A stretch of 11,185 nucleotides of DNA from contig JANYCM010000340.1 in the NCBI GenBank assembly GCA_025360285.1, forward strand, positions 1 through 11,185, written 5' to 3'. The translations under genes and the position numbers were made by a program. The stretch comes from Sphingomonadales bacterium. GTDB taxonomy: Bacteria > Pseudomonadota > Alphaproteobacteria > Sphingomonadales > Sphingomonadaceae. This document shows positions 1 to 7,255 of this stretch, piece after piece (position 1 is the stretch's first letter; each line of letters starts with the position of its first letter). The notes beneath the pieces were generated by a model. It saw nothing but the letters and a program-made list of their open reading frames with translations. It was not told where the DNA came from and did not search any database.

Positions 1-3000
1 TCATCGATGTGCGACGCGATGCCGCCGGCGCTCTGACCGATGTGATCGGGCTGGCCACTGGCCCGCGGGTGCCCGGCACGGCCCGCGAATCGATGATCTA
101 TTTCGAAGTCGAACGCACTGGCGCCAAGGCGCGGGCGGCGCTGGTCGCCAGCCTGGCGGGCGTGTTGGCCGATGTGCGGGCGGTGGTGGAGGATTGGCCG
201 GCGATGCTGGCGGCGCTGCGCCATGCCATCAAGGCGCTGGCCGAAAACCCGCCGCCAGTGGCACCGCATCGCGCCGCCGAGGCCGGGGCGTTCCTCGAAT
301 GGCTGGCGGCGGACAATTTCACGCTGCTCGGCGTGCGCCATTATGATTTCACCGGCGATCTGGATGATCCGGCGATGCAGCCGGCGAGCGCTGCCGGCCT
401 GGGGCTGCTCCGCGATGCCGATTATCCGCTGTGGGACGGCACGACCGCGGCCGCGCCGCCGCGCCTGCGCGCCCTTCTGGCGGCGCCGGAACCGCTGCTG
501 ATCACCAAGGCCGGGGCGGTTTCCACCGTCCACCGCCGGGTCAATGCCGATCTGGTGTCGGTCAAGGGCTTTGATCGCCAGGGCCGGGTGGTCAGCGAAA
601 CCCGCTTCCTGGGGCTGTACACCTCGGCGGCGCTGGCGACCTCACCGCGCCAGGTGCCGCTGCTGCGCCGCAAGGTCGGCGAGATTATCGACGCGCTGGG
701 CTTTGCCGCCACCGGCCATACCGGCAAGGCGTTGCTGCACGTGCTGGAAACCTTCCCGCGCGAGGAATTGTTCGAAGCCTCCAGCGAGCGGTTGCAGGCG
801 ATGGCGCTGGGGCTGTTGTCGCTGCTTGACCGGCCGCGGCCCAAGCTGTTCGCCCGCACCGATTCGTTCGGGCGCTTCCTGTCGGTGCTCGCCTATGTGC
901 CGCGCGATGCCTATACCAGCCGCTTGCGCGAAAGCATCGGGCGGATGCTCGCCGATGCCACCGGCGGGCGCATCGGCCGCTATGAAGTCGAACTGCGCGC
1001 CGAAGGGCTGGCGCGGGTGCATTATGTCATCGATGTGCCGGCCGGCATCGGCGCGGTTGACGAGGCGGAGCTTGACCGCCGGCTGCGCCAGCTGGTGCGC
1101 GGTTGGGATGAGGATCTGGAGGCGGCGCTGGCGGCGCATGTTGGCGCGGCGCGGGCGGCGCGGCTGGCGGTCAGCCATGGCCGGGCGTTTTCGGCCAGCT
1201 ATCGTGCCCAGCATGATGTTACCGAGGCTGCCGCGGATGTGCTGGCGCTGACCGGGCTTCACGATGGCGATGGCCGGGCGGTGCGCCTGTTGAAGGGCGG
1301 GACGCCAGGACAATTGCGGCTGAAAATCTATCGGCTCGGCAAGATTATCCCGCTGTCCGAAGCCGTGCCGGTGCTGGAAAATTTTGGCCTGAGGGTGATC
1401 GAGGAATTCCCCTTCGATCTCGCCGGCGGCAGCCTGGGCTGGATTCATGATTTCCTGCTCGAAGTCGATGATGCGGCGGCGCTGGCCGATTGGGATGCGC
1501 TGACGGCGCGGGTGGAACCGGCGCTAACGGCGGTGCTGACCGGCGCGCAGGAAAATGACGGTTTCAACGCGCTGACGGTGGCAACGGGCCTGGGCGCCGA
1601 AGCCGCCGGCTGGCTGCGCGCCTATTTCCGCTACATGCGCCAGACCGGCGCAACCTATGGCCTGATGACCGTTGTCGATGCGCTGCGCCGCTATCCGGCG
1701 ATCACCGGCGAACTGGTGGCCTTGTTCACCGCGCGCTTTGCCGCCGGTTTTGCCGACCGTGATGCGGCGGTCGCCGCCGGGCTGGCGGCGATCGAGGCCG
1801 GGCTGGCCGAGGTCAGCGCCATCGATGATGATCGCATCCTGCGGCTTTACCGTGCCGTCATGCTGGCGACCCTGCGCACCAACGCCTTTGTGCCTGGCCG
1901 GCCCGAGGCGCTGGCCTTCAAGCTGGACAGCCACCAGGTGCCGAACCTGCCGCGCCCGGTGCCGTACCGCGAAATCTGGGTCTATTCGCCGCGTGTCGAG
2001 GGCATTCACCTGCGCGGCGGGCCGATCGCCCGCGGTGGGCTGCGCTGGTCGGATCGGCGCGATGATTTCCGCACCGAAGTGCTGGGGCTGGTCAAGGCAC
2101 AGAAGGTCAAGAACACCGTCATCGTGCCAACCGGCGCCAAGGGCGGTTTCTATCCCAAGCAATTGCCGCCGGCGTCGAATCGCGAGGCCTGGCTGGCCGA
2201 AGGCACCGAAGCGTATCGCATCTTCATCCGCGCCCTGCTGTCGCTTACCGACAATCTGGATGCCGCCGGCACCAATATCCCGCCGGCCGATGTCGTCTGC
2301 CATGATGCGCCCGACCCCTATCTGGTCGTCGCCGCCGACAAGGGCACCGCGACCTTTTCGGATACCGCCAATGCCATTGCCGAAGCGCATGGCTTCTGGC
2401 TGGGCGATGCCTTCGCGAGCGGCGGCCAGCATGGTTATGACCACAAGGCGATGGCGATCACCGCCAGGGGTGCCTGGATTTCGGTGCAGCGGCATTTCCG
2501 CGAATTGGGCGTCGATGTGCAGGTGGCGCCGATCCGCGTTGCCGGCGTCGGCGACATGTCTGGCGATGTCTTCGGCAATGGCATGTTGCTCAGCCCGGCG
2601 ATCAAGCTGGTCGCGGCCTTTGACCACCGGCATTTCTTCCTCGATCCCGATCCAGACCCGGCCGCCAGCTTTGCCGAACGCCAGCGCATGTTCGCGCTGC
2701 CGCGATCGAGTTGGGACGATTATGACCGCACGAAGATTTCGGCCGGCGGCGGCGTGTTCGCGCGCAGCCTGAAGGCGGTGCCGATCAGCCCGGCGGTGCA
2801 GGCAATGCTGGGAGTGACGGCCCAGAGCCTGTCGCCTTCTGAACTGATCACCGCCATTTTGAAGATGCCGGCCGATCTGTTGTGGTTTGGCGGCATCGGC
2901 ACCTATGTGAAGGCTGGCGCCGAATCCCAGGCTGATGCCGGCGACCGGGCCAATGATGCCCACCGCATCAACGGTGCCGATATCGGCGCGCGCGTGGTGG

Positions 3001-4412
3001 GCGAAGGCGCCAATCTGGGGGTCACCCAGGCCGGGCGGATCGAATTTGCCGCAAAAGCCGGCCGGATCAATACCGATTTCATCGATAACAGCGCCGGCGT
3101 CGATTGTTCGGACAATGAAGTCAATATCAAGATCGCGCTGAACGCCGAAGTCACCGCCGGGCGGCTGTCCCAGCCCGATCGCGATGCGCTGCTGGTGGCG
3201 ATGACCGATGACGTCGCTGCCCTGGTGCTCGCCGACAATGTGCTGCAAACTCAGGCGCTGAGCATTGCCGAACGCGCCGGCGTCGCCGGCCTGCCCGGCC
3301 ATATCCGCCTCATCCAGACCCTGGAGGCCAGCGCTGCCGAGCTTGACCGCAGCGTCGAGGGCCTGGCCAGCGACGAGGTGCTGGCGCAGCGCGGGCGCAG
3401 CGGCCGCGGGCTGGAACGACCGGAACTCGCCGTCGTCATGGCCTATGCCAAGATGGCGATCTACGACGCGCTCGTGGTGTCGCCGCTGGTCGATGATGCA
3501 CTGCTGGTGCCCGATCTGCACCACGCCTTCCCCGCCGCCATGCAGGCGGGTTTCGCCGCCGCCATCGATGGCCACCGGTTGCGCCGCGAACTGATCGCGA
3601 CAAAACTCGTCAATGAACTGGTCAATCGCGGCGGGCTGGGGCTGGCCTTTGAACTGGCGGAAGAACTGGGCGTCGGCCTTGCCGATGTCGCCGGCGCCTT
3701 TGTGGCGGCGCGCGACCTGTTCGGCTTCCGCCGCTTGTGGACGGCGATCGATGCGGCGGCGGTGGCGGGGCCGGTGCATTTGGATCTGCATGTCGCGGCG
3801 GTCGCGGCGCTGCGCACCCAGATGGCCGATCTGCTGCGTTCCGCACCAGGCGCGGCGCCGGCGGCACTGGTCGCGCGGCTGGGGCCGGCGCTGGCGCGGC
3901 TCGGTGATGCCCTGGAAAGCGTGCTCCGCCCCGAACCCCGGGCGCAGCGCGATCGCTTTGCCGCGGGCCTGGCGGTGCTCGGCGCACCCCCGGAAATCGC
4001 CGCCGCGCTGGTGCATATCGAAACGCTCGATGGCGCCGTCGGTGTCGGCCTGCTGGCCAGCGACCTGGGCGCTAGCGAGGCGGCGGTCGCGGCGGCCTAT
4101 ACCGCGCTGGGCGAGGCGACGGGCCTTGATTGGGCCAAGGGCGCGGCGGCAGCGCTCGATCCCGCCGACCCCTGGGAACGGTTGCTCAAGGCCGGGCTGG
4201 TGCGCGATTTCGAACAATTGCGCCTCGATCTGCTGGCGCGCATTGCGCCGCCGGGCGGCGATCCGGCGCAGGCGACGACCGCCTGGCTGGCCGGCAATGC
4301 CGATCGCCTTGCCCGCCTCGCCGGTCCGGTGGCGCGCGCCCGCGCCGGCGGGGTTGTGACGACGGCGATGCTGGCGCTTCTCGCCAGTCAGGCGCGGAGC
4401 GTGCTGGGGTAG
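1..4412 (+). CDS. gdhB: NAD-dependent glutamate dehydrogenase, large (~180 kDa) type, 5'-partial
   Basis: Oxidative deamination of L-glutamate to 2-oxoglutarate and ammonium with NAD+, in the cytoplasm; this feeds glutamate and amino-acid carbon into the TCA cycle. The frame is open from base 3 to the TAG at 4410-4412, about 1,470 codons. Family members are roughly 1,550-1,620 residues, so only the first part of the regulatory N-terminus lies outside the window, and the GTG at base 9 is not the real start. The N-terminal half shows the ACT-like regulatory region of this family. The catalytic core is recognisable from ARGGLRWSDRRDDF (2029-2070), the lysine-rich substrate/nucleotide region ending GAKGGF (2133-2150), DKGTATFSD (near 2338-2364), GVGDMSGDVFGN (2544-2579) and GEGANLGVTQ (near 3000-3029). 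A long helical C-terminus follows. No frameshift was seen. The Caulobacter homologue is called GdhZ. The gene converges on fzlA with 6 bp between stops. Confidence 0.96.
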   Translation, partial: IDVRRDAAGALTDVIGLATGPRVPGTARESMIYFEVERTGAKARAALVASLAGVLADVRAVVEDWPAMLAALRHAIKALAENPPPVAPHRAAEAGAFLEWLAADNFTLLGVRHYDFTGDLDDPAMQPASAAGLGLLRDADYPLWDGTTAAAPPRLRALLAAPEPLLITKAGAVSTVHRRVNADLVSVKGFDRQGRVVSETRFLGLYTSAALATSPRQVPLLRRKVGEIIDALGFAATGHTGKALLHVLETFPREELFEASSERLQAMALGLLSLLDRPRPKLFARTDSFGRFLSVLAYVPRDAYTSRLRESIGRMLADATGGRIGRYEVELRAEGLARVHYVIDVPAGIGAVDEAELDRRLRQLVRGWDEDLEAALAAHVGAARAARLAVSHGRAFSASYRAQHDVTEAAADVLALTGLHDGDGRAVRLLKGGTPGQLRLKIYRLGKIIPLSEAVPVLENFGLRVIEEFPFDLAGGSLGWIHDFLLEVDDAAALADWDALTARVEPALTAVLTGAQENDGFNALTVATGLGAEAAGWLRAYFRYMRQTGATYGLMTVVDALRRYPAITGELVALFTARFAAGFADRDAAVAAGLAAIEAGLAEVSAIDDDRILRLYRAVMLATLRTNAFVPGRPEALAFKLDSHQVPNLPRPVPYREIWVYSPRVEGIHLRGGPIARGGLRWSDRRDDFRTEVLGLVKAQKVKNTVIVPTGAKGGFYPKQLPPASNREAWLAEGTEAYRIFIRALLSLTDNLDAAGTNIPPADVVCHDAPDPYLVVAADKGTATFSDTANAIAEAHGFWLGDAFASGGQHGYDHKAMAITARGAWISVQRHFRELGVDVQVAPIRVAGVGDMSGDVFGNGMLLSPAIKLVAAFDHRHFFLDPDPDPAASFAERQRMFALPRSSWDDYDRTKISAGGGVFARSLKAVPISPAVQAMLGVTAQSLSPSELITAILKMPADLLWFGGIGTYVKAGAESQADAGDRANDAHRINGADIGARVVGEGANLGVTQAGRIEFAAKAGRINTDFIDNSAGVDCSDNEVNIKIALNAEVTAGRLSQPDRDALLVAMTDDVAALVLADNVLQTQALSIAERAGVAGLPGHIRLIQTLEASAAELDRSVEGLASDEVLAQRGRSGRGLERPELAVVMAYAKMAIYDALVVSPLVDDALLVPDLHHAFPAAMQAGFAAAIDGHRLRRELIATKLVNELVNRGGLGLAFELAEELGVGLADVAGAFVAARDLFGFRRLWTAIDAAAVAGPVHLDLHVAAVAALRTQMADLLRSAPGAAPAALVARLGPALARLGDALESVLRPEPRAQRDRFAAGLAVLGAPPEIAAALVHIETLDGAVGVGLLASDLGASEAAVAAAYTALGEATGLDWAKGAAAALDPADPWERLLKAGLVRDFEQLRLDLLARIAPPGGDPAQATTAWLAGNADRLARLAGPVARARAGGVVTTAMLALLASQARSVLG

Positions 4413-4418
4413 CAGCCG

Positions 4419-5084
4419 TTAGAAATCCAGCTTGTCGTAGTGCGCCGGCGGCGGCAGCCCCTCCATGCGTTCGCCCAATAACGGCCGGAACGTCGGGCGG
4501 GATTTCAACGCCGAATACCAGGTCCGCGCTGCATCATGGCCATCCCATTCGATGCCGCCGAGATAATCGGCGACCGAAATCTGCGCAGCGGCCGCGATAT
4601 CAGCCAGGCCAAACGCCGGCCCGGCCAGCCAGCGCCGCCGGTCGAGCAGGTAATCGACATAATCGAGGTGGCCTTCAGCGGCGCGCGCCGCACCGCGCAC
4701 CGCCCCCGCATCGGGCGGTTGCCGGGCGACAATGCGCTTGTACATGCGTTCCGACAGCAACGGCGCCGTCACCTCGGCATAGAATTTCTGGTCGAACCAG
4801 GCGATCAGCCGCCGGGTTTCGGCGCGTTCCTCCAGCCCGGCGCCGAGCAGCGGCATGGCCTCGCTGCTTTCTTCGAAAAATTCGCAGATGGCGGTTGAAT
4901 CAGCCAACGTCAGCACGCCATTCTGCAACACCGGGGTCTGCGCCGCCGGGTTGAGCGCCGCCAGACCATCCCGGCGTTCCCAGGGAAATTCCGCCACCAG
5001 TTCCAGCGCGATGCCCTTCACCGCACAGGCAAAGCGCACCTTCCGACTGAACGGGCACAGGGGATATTGGTACAAACGCCACAT
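4419..5084 (-). CDS. fzlA: FzlA-like GST-fold FtsZ-binding division protein
   Basis: 221 residues with a glutathione S-transferase fold. The thioredoxin-like N-terminal domain spans about 1-78, with a CPFS motif at 10-13, the cis-proline in TPVL at 50-53 and the Asp-Ser pair at 62-63. The all-helical domain runs from about 85 onward. It is called FzlA rather than a generic GST because of the PWERR segment (34-38), the LIAWFDQKF segment (93-101), the DYLGGIEW segment, and above all the C-terminal tail PPPAHYDKLDF, which closely resembles alphaproteobacterial FzlA. In Caulobacter FzlA binds FtsZ, promotes filament curvature and signals constriction to the septal wall-synthesis machinery; it is not known as a detoxifying GST. 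The start is the ATG at 5082-5084, which begins directly at the first beta-strand; no strong Shine-Dalgarno sequence precedes it. It lies 47 bp downstream of argG on the same strand, so it may be co-transcribed. Less likely alternative: an ordinary GST retaining catalysis through Cys10 or Ser13. Confidence 0.85.
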   Translation of the reverse strand: MWRLYQYPLCPFSRKVRFACAVKGIALELVAEFPWERRDGLAALNPAAQTPVLQNGVLTLADSTAICEFFEESSEAMPLLGAGLEERAETRRLIAWFDQKFYAEVTAPLLSERMYKRIVARQPPDAGAVRGAARAAEGHLDYVDYLLDRRRWLAGPAFGLADIAAAAQISVADYLGGIEWDGHDAARTWYSALKSRPTFRPLLGERMEGLPPPAHYDKLDF

Positions 5085-5097
5085 GGAATACTGCTGT

Positions 5098-5142
5098 CTT
5101 ACCGCCCGTTGGCAAGGCGCTGCAAGAAAACTTACCGCCCGT
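5098..5142. repeat. 12-bp direct repeat at the argG 3' end
   Basis: The 12-mer cttaccgcccgt occurs at 5098-5109 and exactly again at 5131-5142, 33 bp apart. The second copy contains the argG stop codon and its last codons (Gly-Arg-stop on the minus strand). The first lies in the argG-fzlA gap, just upstream of the fzlA start. It is probably a small local duplication of the argG tail. No hairpin or U-tract typical of a terminator is visible in this gap. Confidence 0.6.
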
Positions 5143-6358
5143 CGCGCCGCCCCAGCAACCGCAAGCGCAGCGCGTTCAGTTTGATGAAGCCCGCCGCATC
5201 GCGCTGGTCATAGGCGCCGGCATCATCTTCAAAGGTGACGATGCCCGCCGAATAGAGGCTGTTCGGCGATTTGCGCCCGACGACGCTGACACTGCCCTTG
5301 TACAGCTTCAAACGGACCGTGCCCGAAACCCTGGCCTGGCTATGGTCGATCGCCGCCTGCAGCATCTCGCGTTCGGGGCTGAACCAGAAGCCATTGTACA
5401 GCAGCCCGGCATATTTGACCGCCAGTTCGTCCTTCAGATGCGCAGCACCCCGATCCAGCGTGATCTGTTCGATACCGCGGTGCGCCATATGCATGATGGT
5501 GCCGCCCGGCGTTTCATACATGCCGCGCGATTTCATGCCGACGAAGCGGTTTTCGACCAGATCGAGCCGACCGATGCCATGGACTTTGCCAAGCTCGTTC
5601 AGCCGCGCCAGCAGGCTGGCCGGCGACAGCGGCTCGCCATCGACCGCCACCGGGTCACCGGCTTCGAAATCGACGGTGATATATTGCGGGGTGTCCGGCG
5701 CGGTTTCGGGGTCATCGGTGCGCGAATAGACATAATCCGGCACTTCCAGCCACGGGTCTTCGAGCACCTTGCCCTCCGACGAGGTGTGGAGAAGGTTCGC
5801 ATCGGTGGAGAACGGCGCTTCGCCGCGCTTGTCCTTGGCGACCGGGATCTGGTGCGCCTCGGCAAAGGCAATCAGTTGTTCGCGGCTGTTCAAATCCCAT
5901 TCGCGCCACGGCGCGATGATGCGGATGTCGGGCGCCAGGGCATAATAGCCGAGTTCGAAACGCACCTGGTCATTGCCCTTGCCGGTGGCACCATGGCTGA
6001 CGGCGTCGGCACCGAGCCGCTTGGCGATCTCGATCTGTTTCTTGGCGATCAGCGGCCGGGCGATCGAGGTGCCGAGCAGATATTGGCCTTCATACAGCGC
6101 ATTGGCGCGCATCATCGGGAAAACGTAATCCTTGACGAACTCCTCGCGCAGATCCTCGATAAAGATATGTTCGGGCTTGACGCCCATCAGCACCGCCTTG
6201 GCGCGCGCCGGCTCCAGTTCCTCGCCCTGCCCCAGATCGGCGGTGAAAGTGACGACTTCGCAGCCATAGGTCTGTTGCAGCCATTTCAGGATGACGCTGG
6301 TATCCAGCCCGCCCGAATAGGCGAGTACGACACGGTTGACGGGAGCGGACTTGGACAC
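5132..6358 (-). CDS. argG: Argininosuccinate synthase
   Basis: Condenses citrulline and aspartate with ATP to argininosuccinate, AMP and PPi, the penultimate step of arginine synthesis; cytoplasmic and typically homotetrameric. It carries the ATP-pyrophosphatase P-loop AYSGGLDTS at residues 13-21 and the second family signature GATGKGNDQVRF at about 123-134. Its 408 residues match the usual family length, and the C-terminus is complete (TAA at 5132-5134). I chose the GTG at 6356-6358. A GAAAG sequence sits 8 nt upstream (6367-6371), and the predicted transcript begins near 6385. A TTG at 6380-6382 would add 8 unconserved residues and leave almost no leader. The gene lies 81 bp downstream of the response-regulator stop but has its own promoter, and fzlA follows it. 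Identity is certain; only the start is open to question. Confidence 0.97.
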   Translation of the reverse strand: MSKSAPVNRVVLAYSGGLDTSVILKWLQQTYGCEVVTFTADLGQGEELEPARAKAVLMGVKPEHIFIEDLREEFVKDYVFPMMRANALYEGQYLLGTSIARPLIAKKQIEIAKRLGADAVSHGATGKGNDQVRFELGYYALAPDIRIIAPWREWDLNSREQLIAFAEAHQIPVAKDKRGEAPFSTDANLLHTSSEGKVLEDPWLEVPDYVYSRTDDPETAPDTPQYITVDFEAGDPVAVDGEPLSPASLLARLNELGKVHGIGRLDLVENRFVGMKSRGMYETPGGTIMHMAHRGIEQITLDRGAAHLKDELAVKYAGLLYNGFWFSPEREMLQAAIDHSQARVSGTVRLKLYKGSVSVVGRKSPNSLYSAGIVTFEDDAGAYDQRDAAGFIKLNALRLRLLGRRDGR

Positions 6359-6384
6359 GGGCGAGTCTTTCGATGCAGGCAAAG

Positions 6385-6419
6385 CGCTGTCGCTATAGCG
6401 GTGACGTCATCCGATGCAA
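6385..6419 (-). promoter_or_regulatory. Predicted argG housekeeping promoter
   Basis: Read on the minus strand, TTGCAT (6414-6419) is followed after 16 nt by TATAGC (6392-6397), part of GCTATAGC. That octamer fits the alphaproteobacterial -10 pattern GCTANAWC (Caulobacter) at seven of eight positions. The start site would fall near 6385, giving a leader of about 26 nt to the GTG start. The -35 is weak (only TTG conserved). The -10 lies inside a perfect 10-bp palindrome, cgctatagcg (6391-6400), and the spacer holds the palindrome tgacgtca (6402-6409), which could be an operator. Confidence 0.5.
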
Positions 6420-6439
6420 TGCCGTGTTCCGGGTCACTC

Positions 6440-7072
6440 TCACGCCAGCCCCAATTCCTTGCCCAGCGCCGCCAGTTCGGCGCGGCTGGCGACGCCCAGT
6501 TTGTCAAAGGCGCTGCCCATGTGCATCTTGACGGTGCTTTCGGTCAGCCCGAGTTCCTGGGCGATGTCACGGTTGCGCAGGCCGCGCGCCGCCAGCCGGG
6601 CGACTTCGGTTTCGCGCACCGTCAGCGGCCGGGTGGTGGCGGCACGGGCTTCGCGGCGCGCCATGTCGGTAATCACCCGCTTCAGCGCATCATTGTCGAT
6701 CCATTGCTGGCCGGCGGCAACGCGCTCCACACATTCGGTGATGCGGTCGGCAACCACTTCCTTCAGCACCAGGCCATCGGCTTCCAGTTCGATGGCTTCG
6801 ACGATCTGCGCCCGGTCCAGGCTGGCGGTCAGGATGATCACCTTGGGGCGCAAGGCACCGCGCGACCGGATTTCGCGCAGGATCTGCAGGCCCGAAGCGC
6901 CGGGCATCTGGATGTCCAGGATGGCGACGTCGGGATCATGTTCGGTAATCGCGGCGATGGCGGCATCACCGCTGCGGCACAGCGCGACAATGTCGAGGCC
7001 ATCGGCCTTCAACAGCGCCGACAGGCCTTCGAGGATGATCGGATGATCATCGGCGAGCAACAGCCGGGTCAT
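6440..7072 (-). CDS. NarL/LuxR-family response regulator
   Basis: 210 residues in two domains. The receiver domain (about 1-118) has acidic residues Asp8 and Asp9, phospho-acceptor Asp53 in ILDIQMPG, Thr82 and Lys104, so all the switch residues are present. The C-terminal LuxR-type helix-turn-helix (about 150-205) contains LTVRETEVARLAARGL and STVKMHMGSAFDKLG. It should be a DNA-binding transcription factor phosphorylated by a NarX/DesK-type kinase; the neighbouring upstream kinase is of exactly that type and is the obvious partner. The ATG at 7070-7072 places the first beta-strand of the receiver normally, yet no Shine-Dalgarno sequence precedes it: the leader here is C-rich. Targets cannot be read from sequence. 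Candidates include its own operon and the downstream argG promoter. It has no AAA+ domain, so it cannot itself activate sigma-54 promoters. Confidence 0.93.
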   Translation of the reverse strand: MTRLLLADDHPIILEGLSALLKADGLDIVALCRSGDAAIAAITEHDPDVAILDIQMPGASGLQILREIRSRGALRPKVIILTASLDRAQIVEAIELEADGLVLKEVVADRITECVERVAAGQQWIDNDALKRVITDMARREARAATTRPLTVRETEVARLAARGLRNRDIAQELGLTESTVKMHMGSAFDKLGVASRAELAALGKELGLA

Positions 7073-7086
7073 AGGGGGCGATCAGC

Positions 7087-7110
7087 GGGGGACATCATGG
7101 GTGGGCAGGG
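7087..7110 (+). other. G-quadruplex-type motif upstream of the response-regulator start
   Basis: Four G-runs occur on the plus strand: five Gs at 7087-7091, then three each at 7099-7101, 7103-7105 and 7108-7110, with loops of 7, 1 and 2 nt. This fits the canonical G3+N1-7 pattern. Further runs flank it at 7074-7078, 7131-7135 and 7137-7139. The plus strand is the template strand for the leftward response-regulator gene, whose start codon is 15 bp away. The rest of the 183-bp kinase-regulator gap (7073-7255) shows no gene and no clear terminator. Confidence 0.45.
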
Positions 7111-7255
7111 TTCTTGATGCTGGACGTTTAGGGGGAGGGAACAAGCGACCGGTACGACAGCACGCAACGCGATTACGCTTACAACGCCACCGGACGCGCA
7201 AATCCGCACCGTCGCCATGGGCGAAAGCGACAATGGCAGTAATTTAAGAAGATGA

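Noticed and set aside
1524..4217. Very long open frame on the minus strand, antisense to the glutamate dehydrogenase
   Set aside because: It is rich in Arg, Gln, His, Gly and Ala with no recognisable motif, and lies wholly inside a gene whose family motifs are clear. It is a product of high-GC third positions.
4130..4954. Plus-strand frame spanning the gdh/fzlA junction
   Set aside because: It overlaps the end of gdh in another frame and is antisense to fzlA. Its Arg/Pro/Ala-rich translation has no family features.
6359..6382. TTG at 6380-6382 as the argG start
   Set aside because: It would add eight unconserved residues and sit at the predicted transcription start with no leader. The GTG at 6358 has a GAAAG at good spacing and gives a typical length.
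5342..7117. Plus-strand open frame of about 590 codons across argG and the response-regulator gene
   Set aside because: It runs antisense through two well-identified genes and their intergenic promoter, has His/Gln/Arg-rich shadow composition and shows no domain.
7209..7232. Short inverted repeat (gtcgc/gcgac) after the kinase stop as a possible terminator
   Set aside because: Only 5-bp arms with an 11-nt loop and no U-tract in the minus-strand direction.
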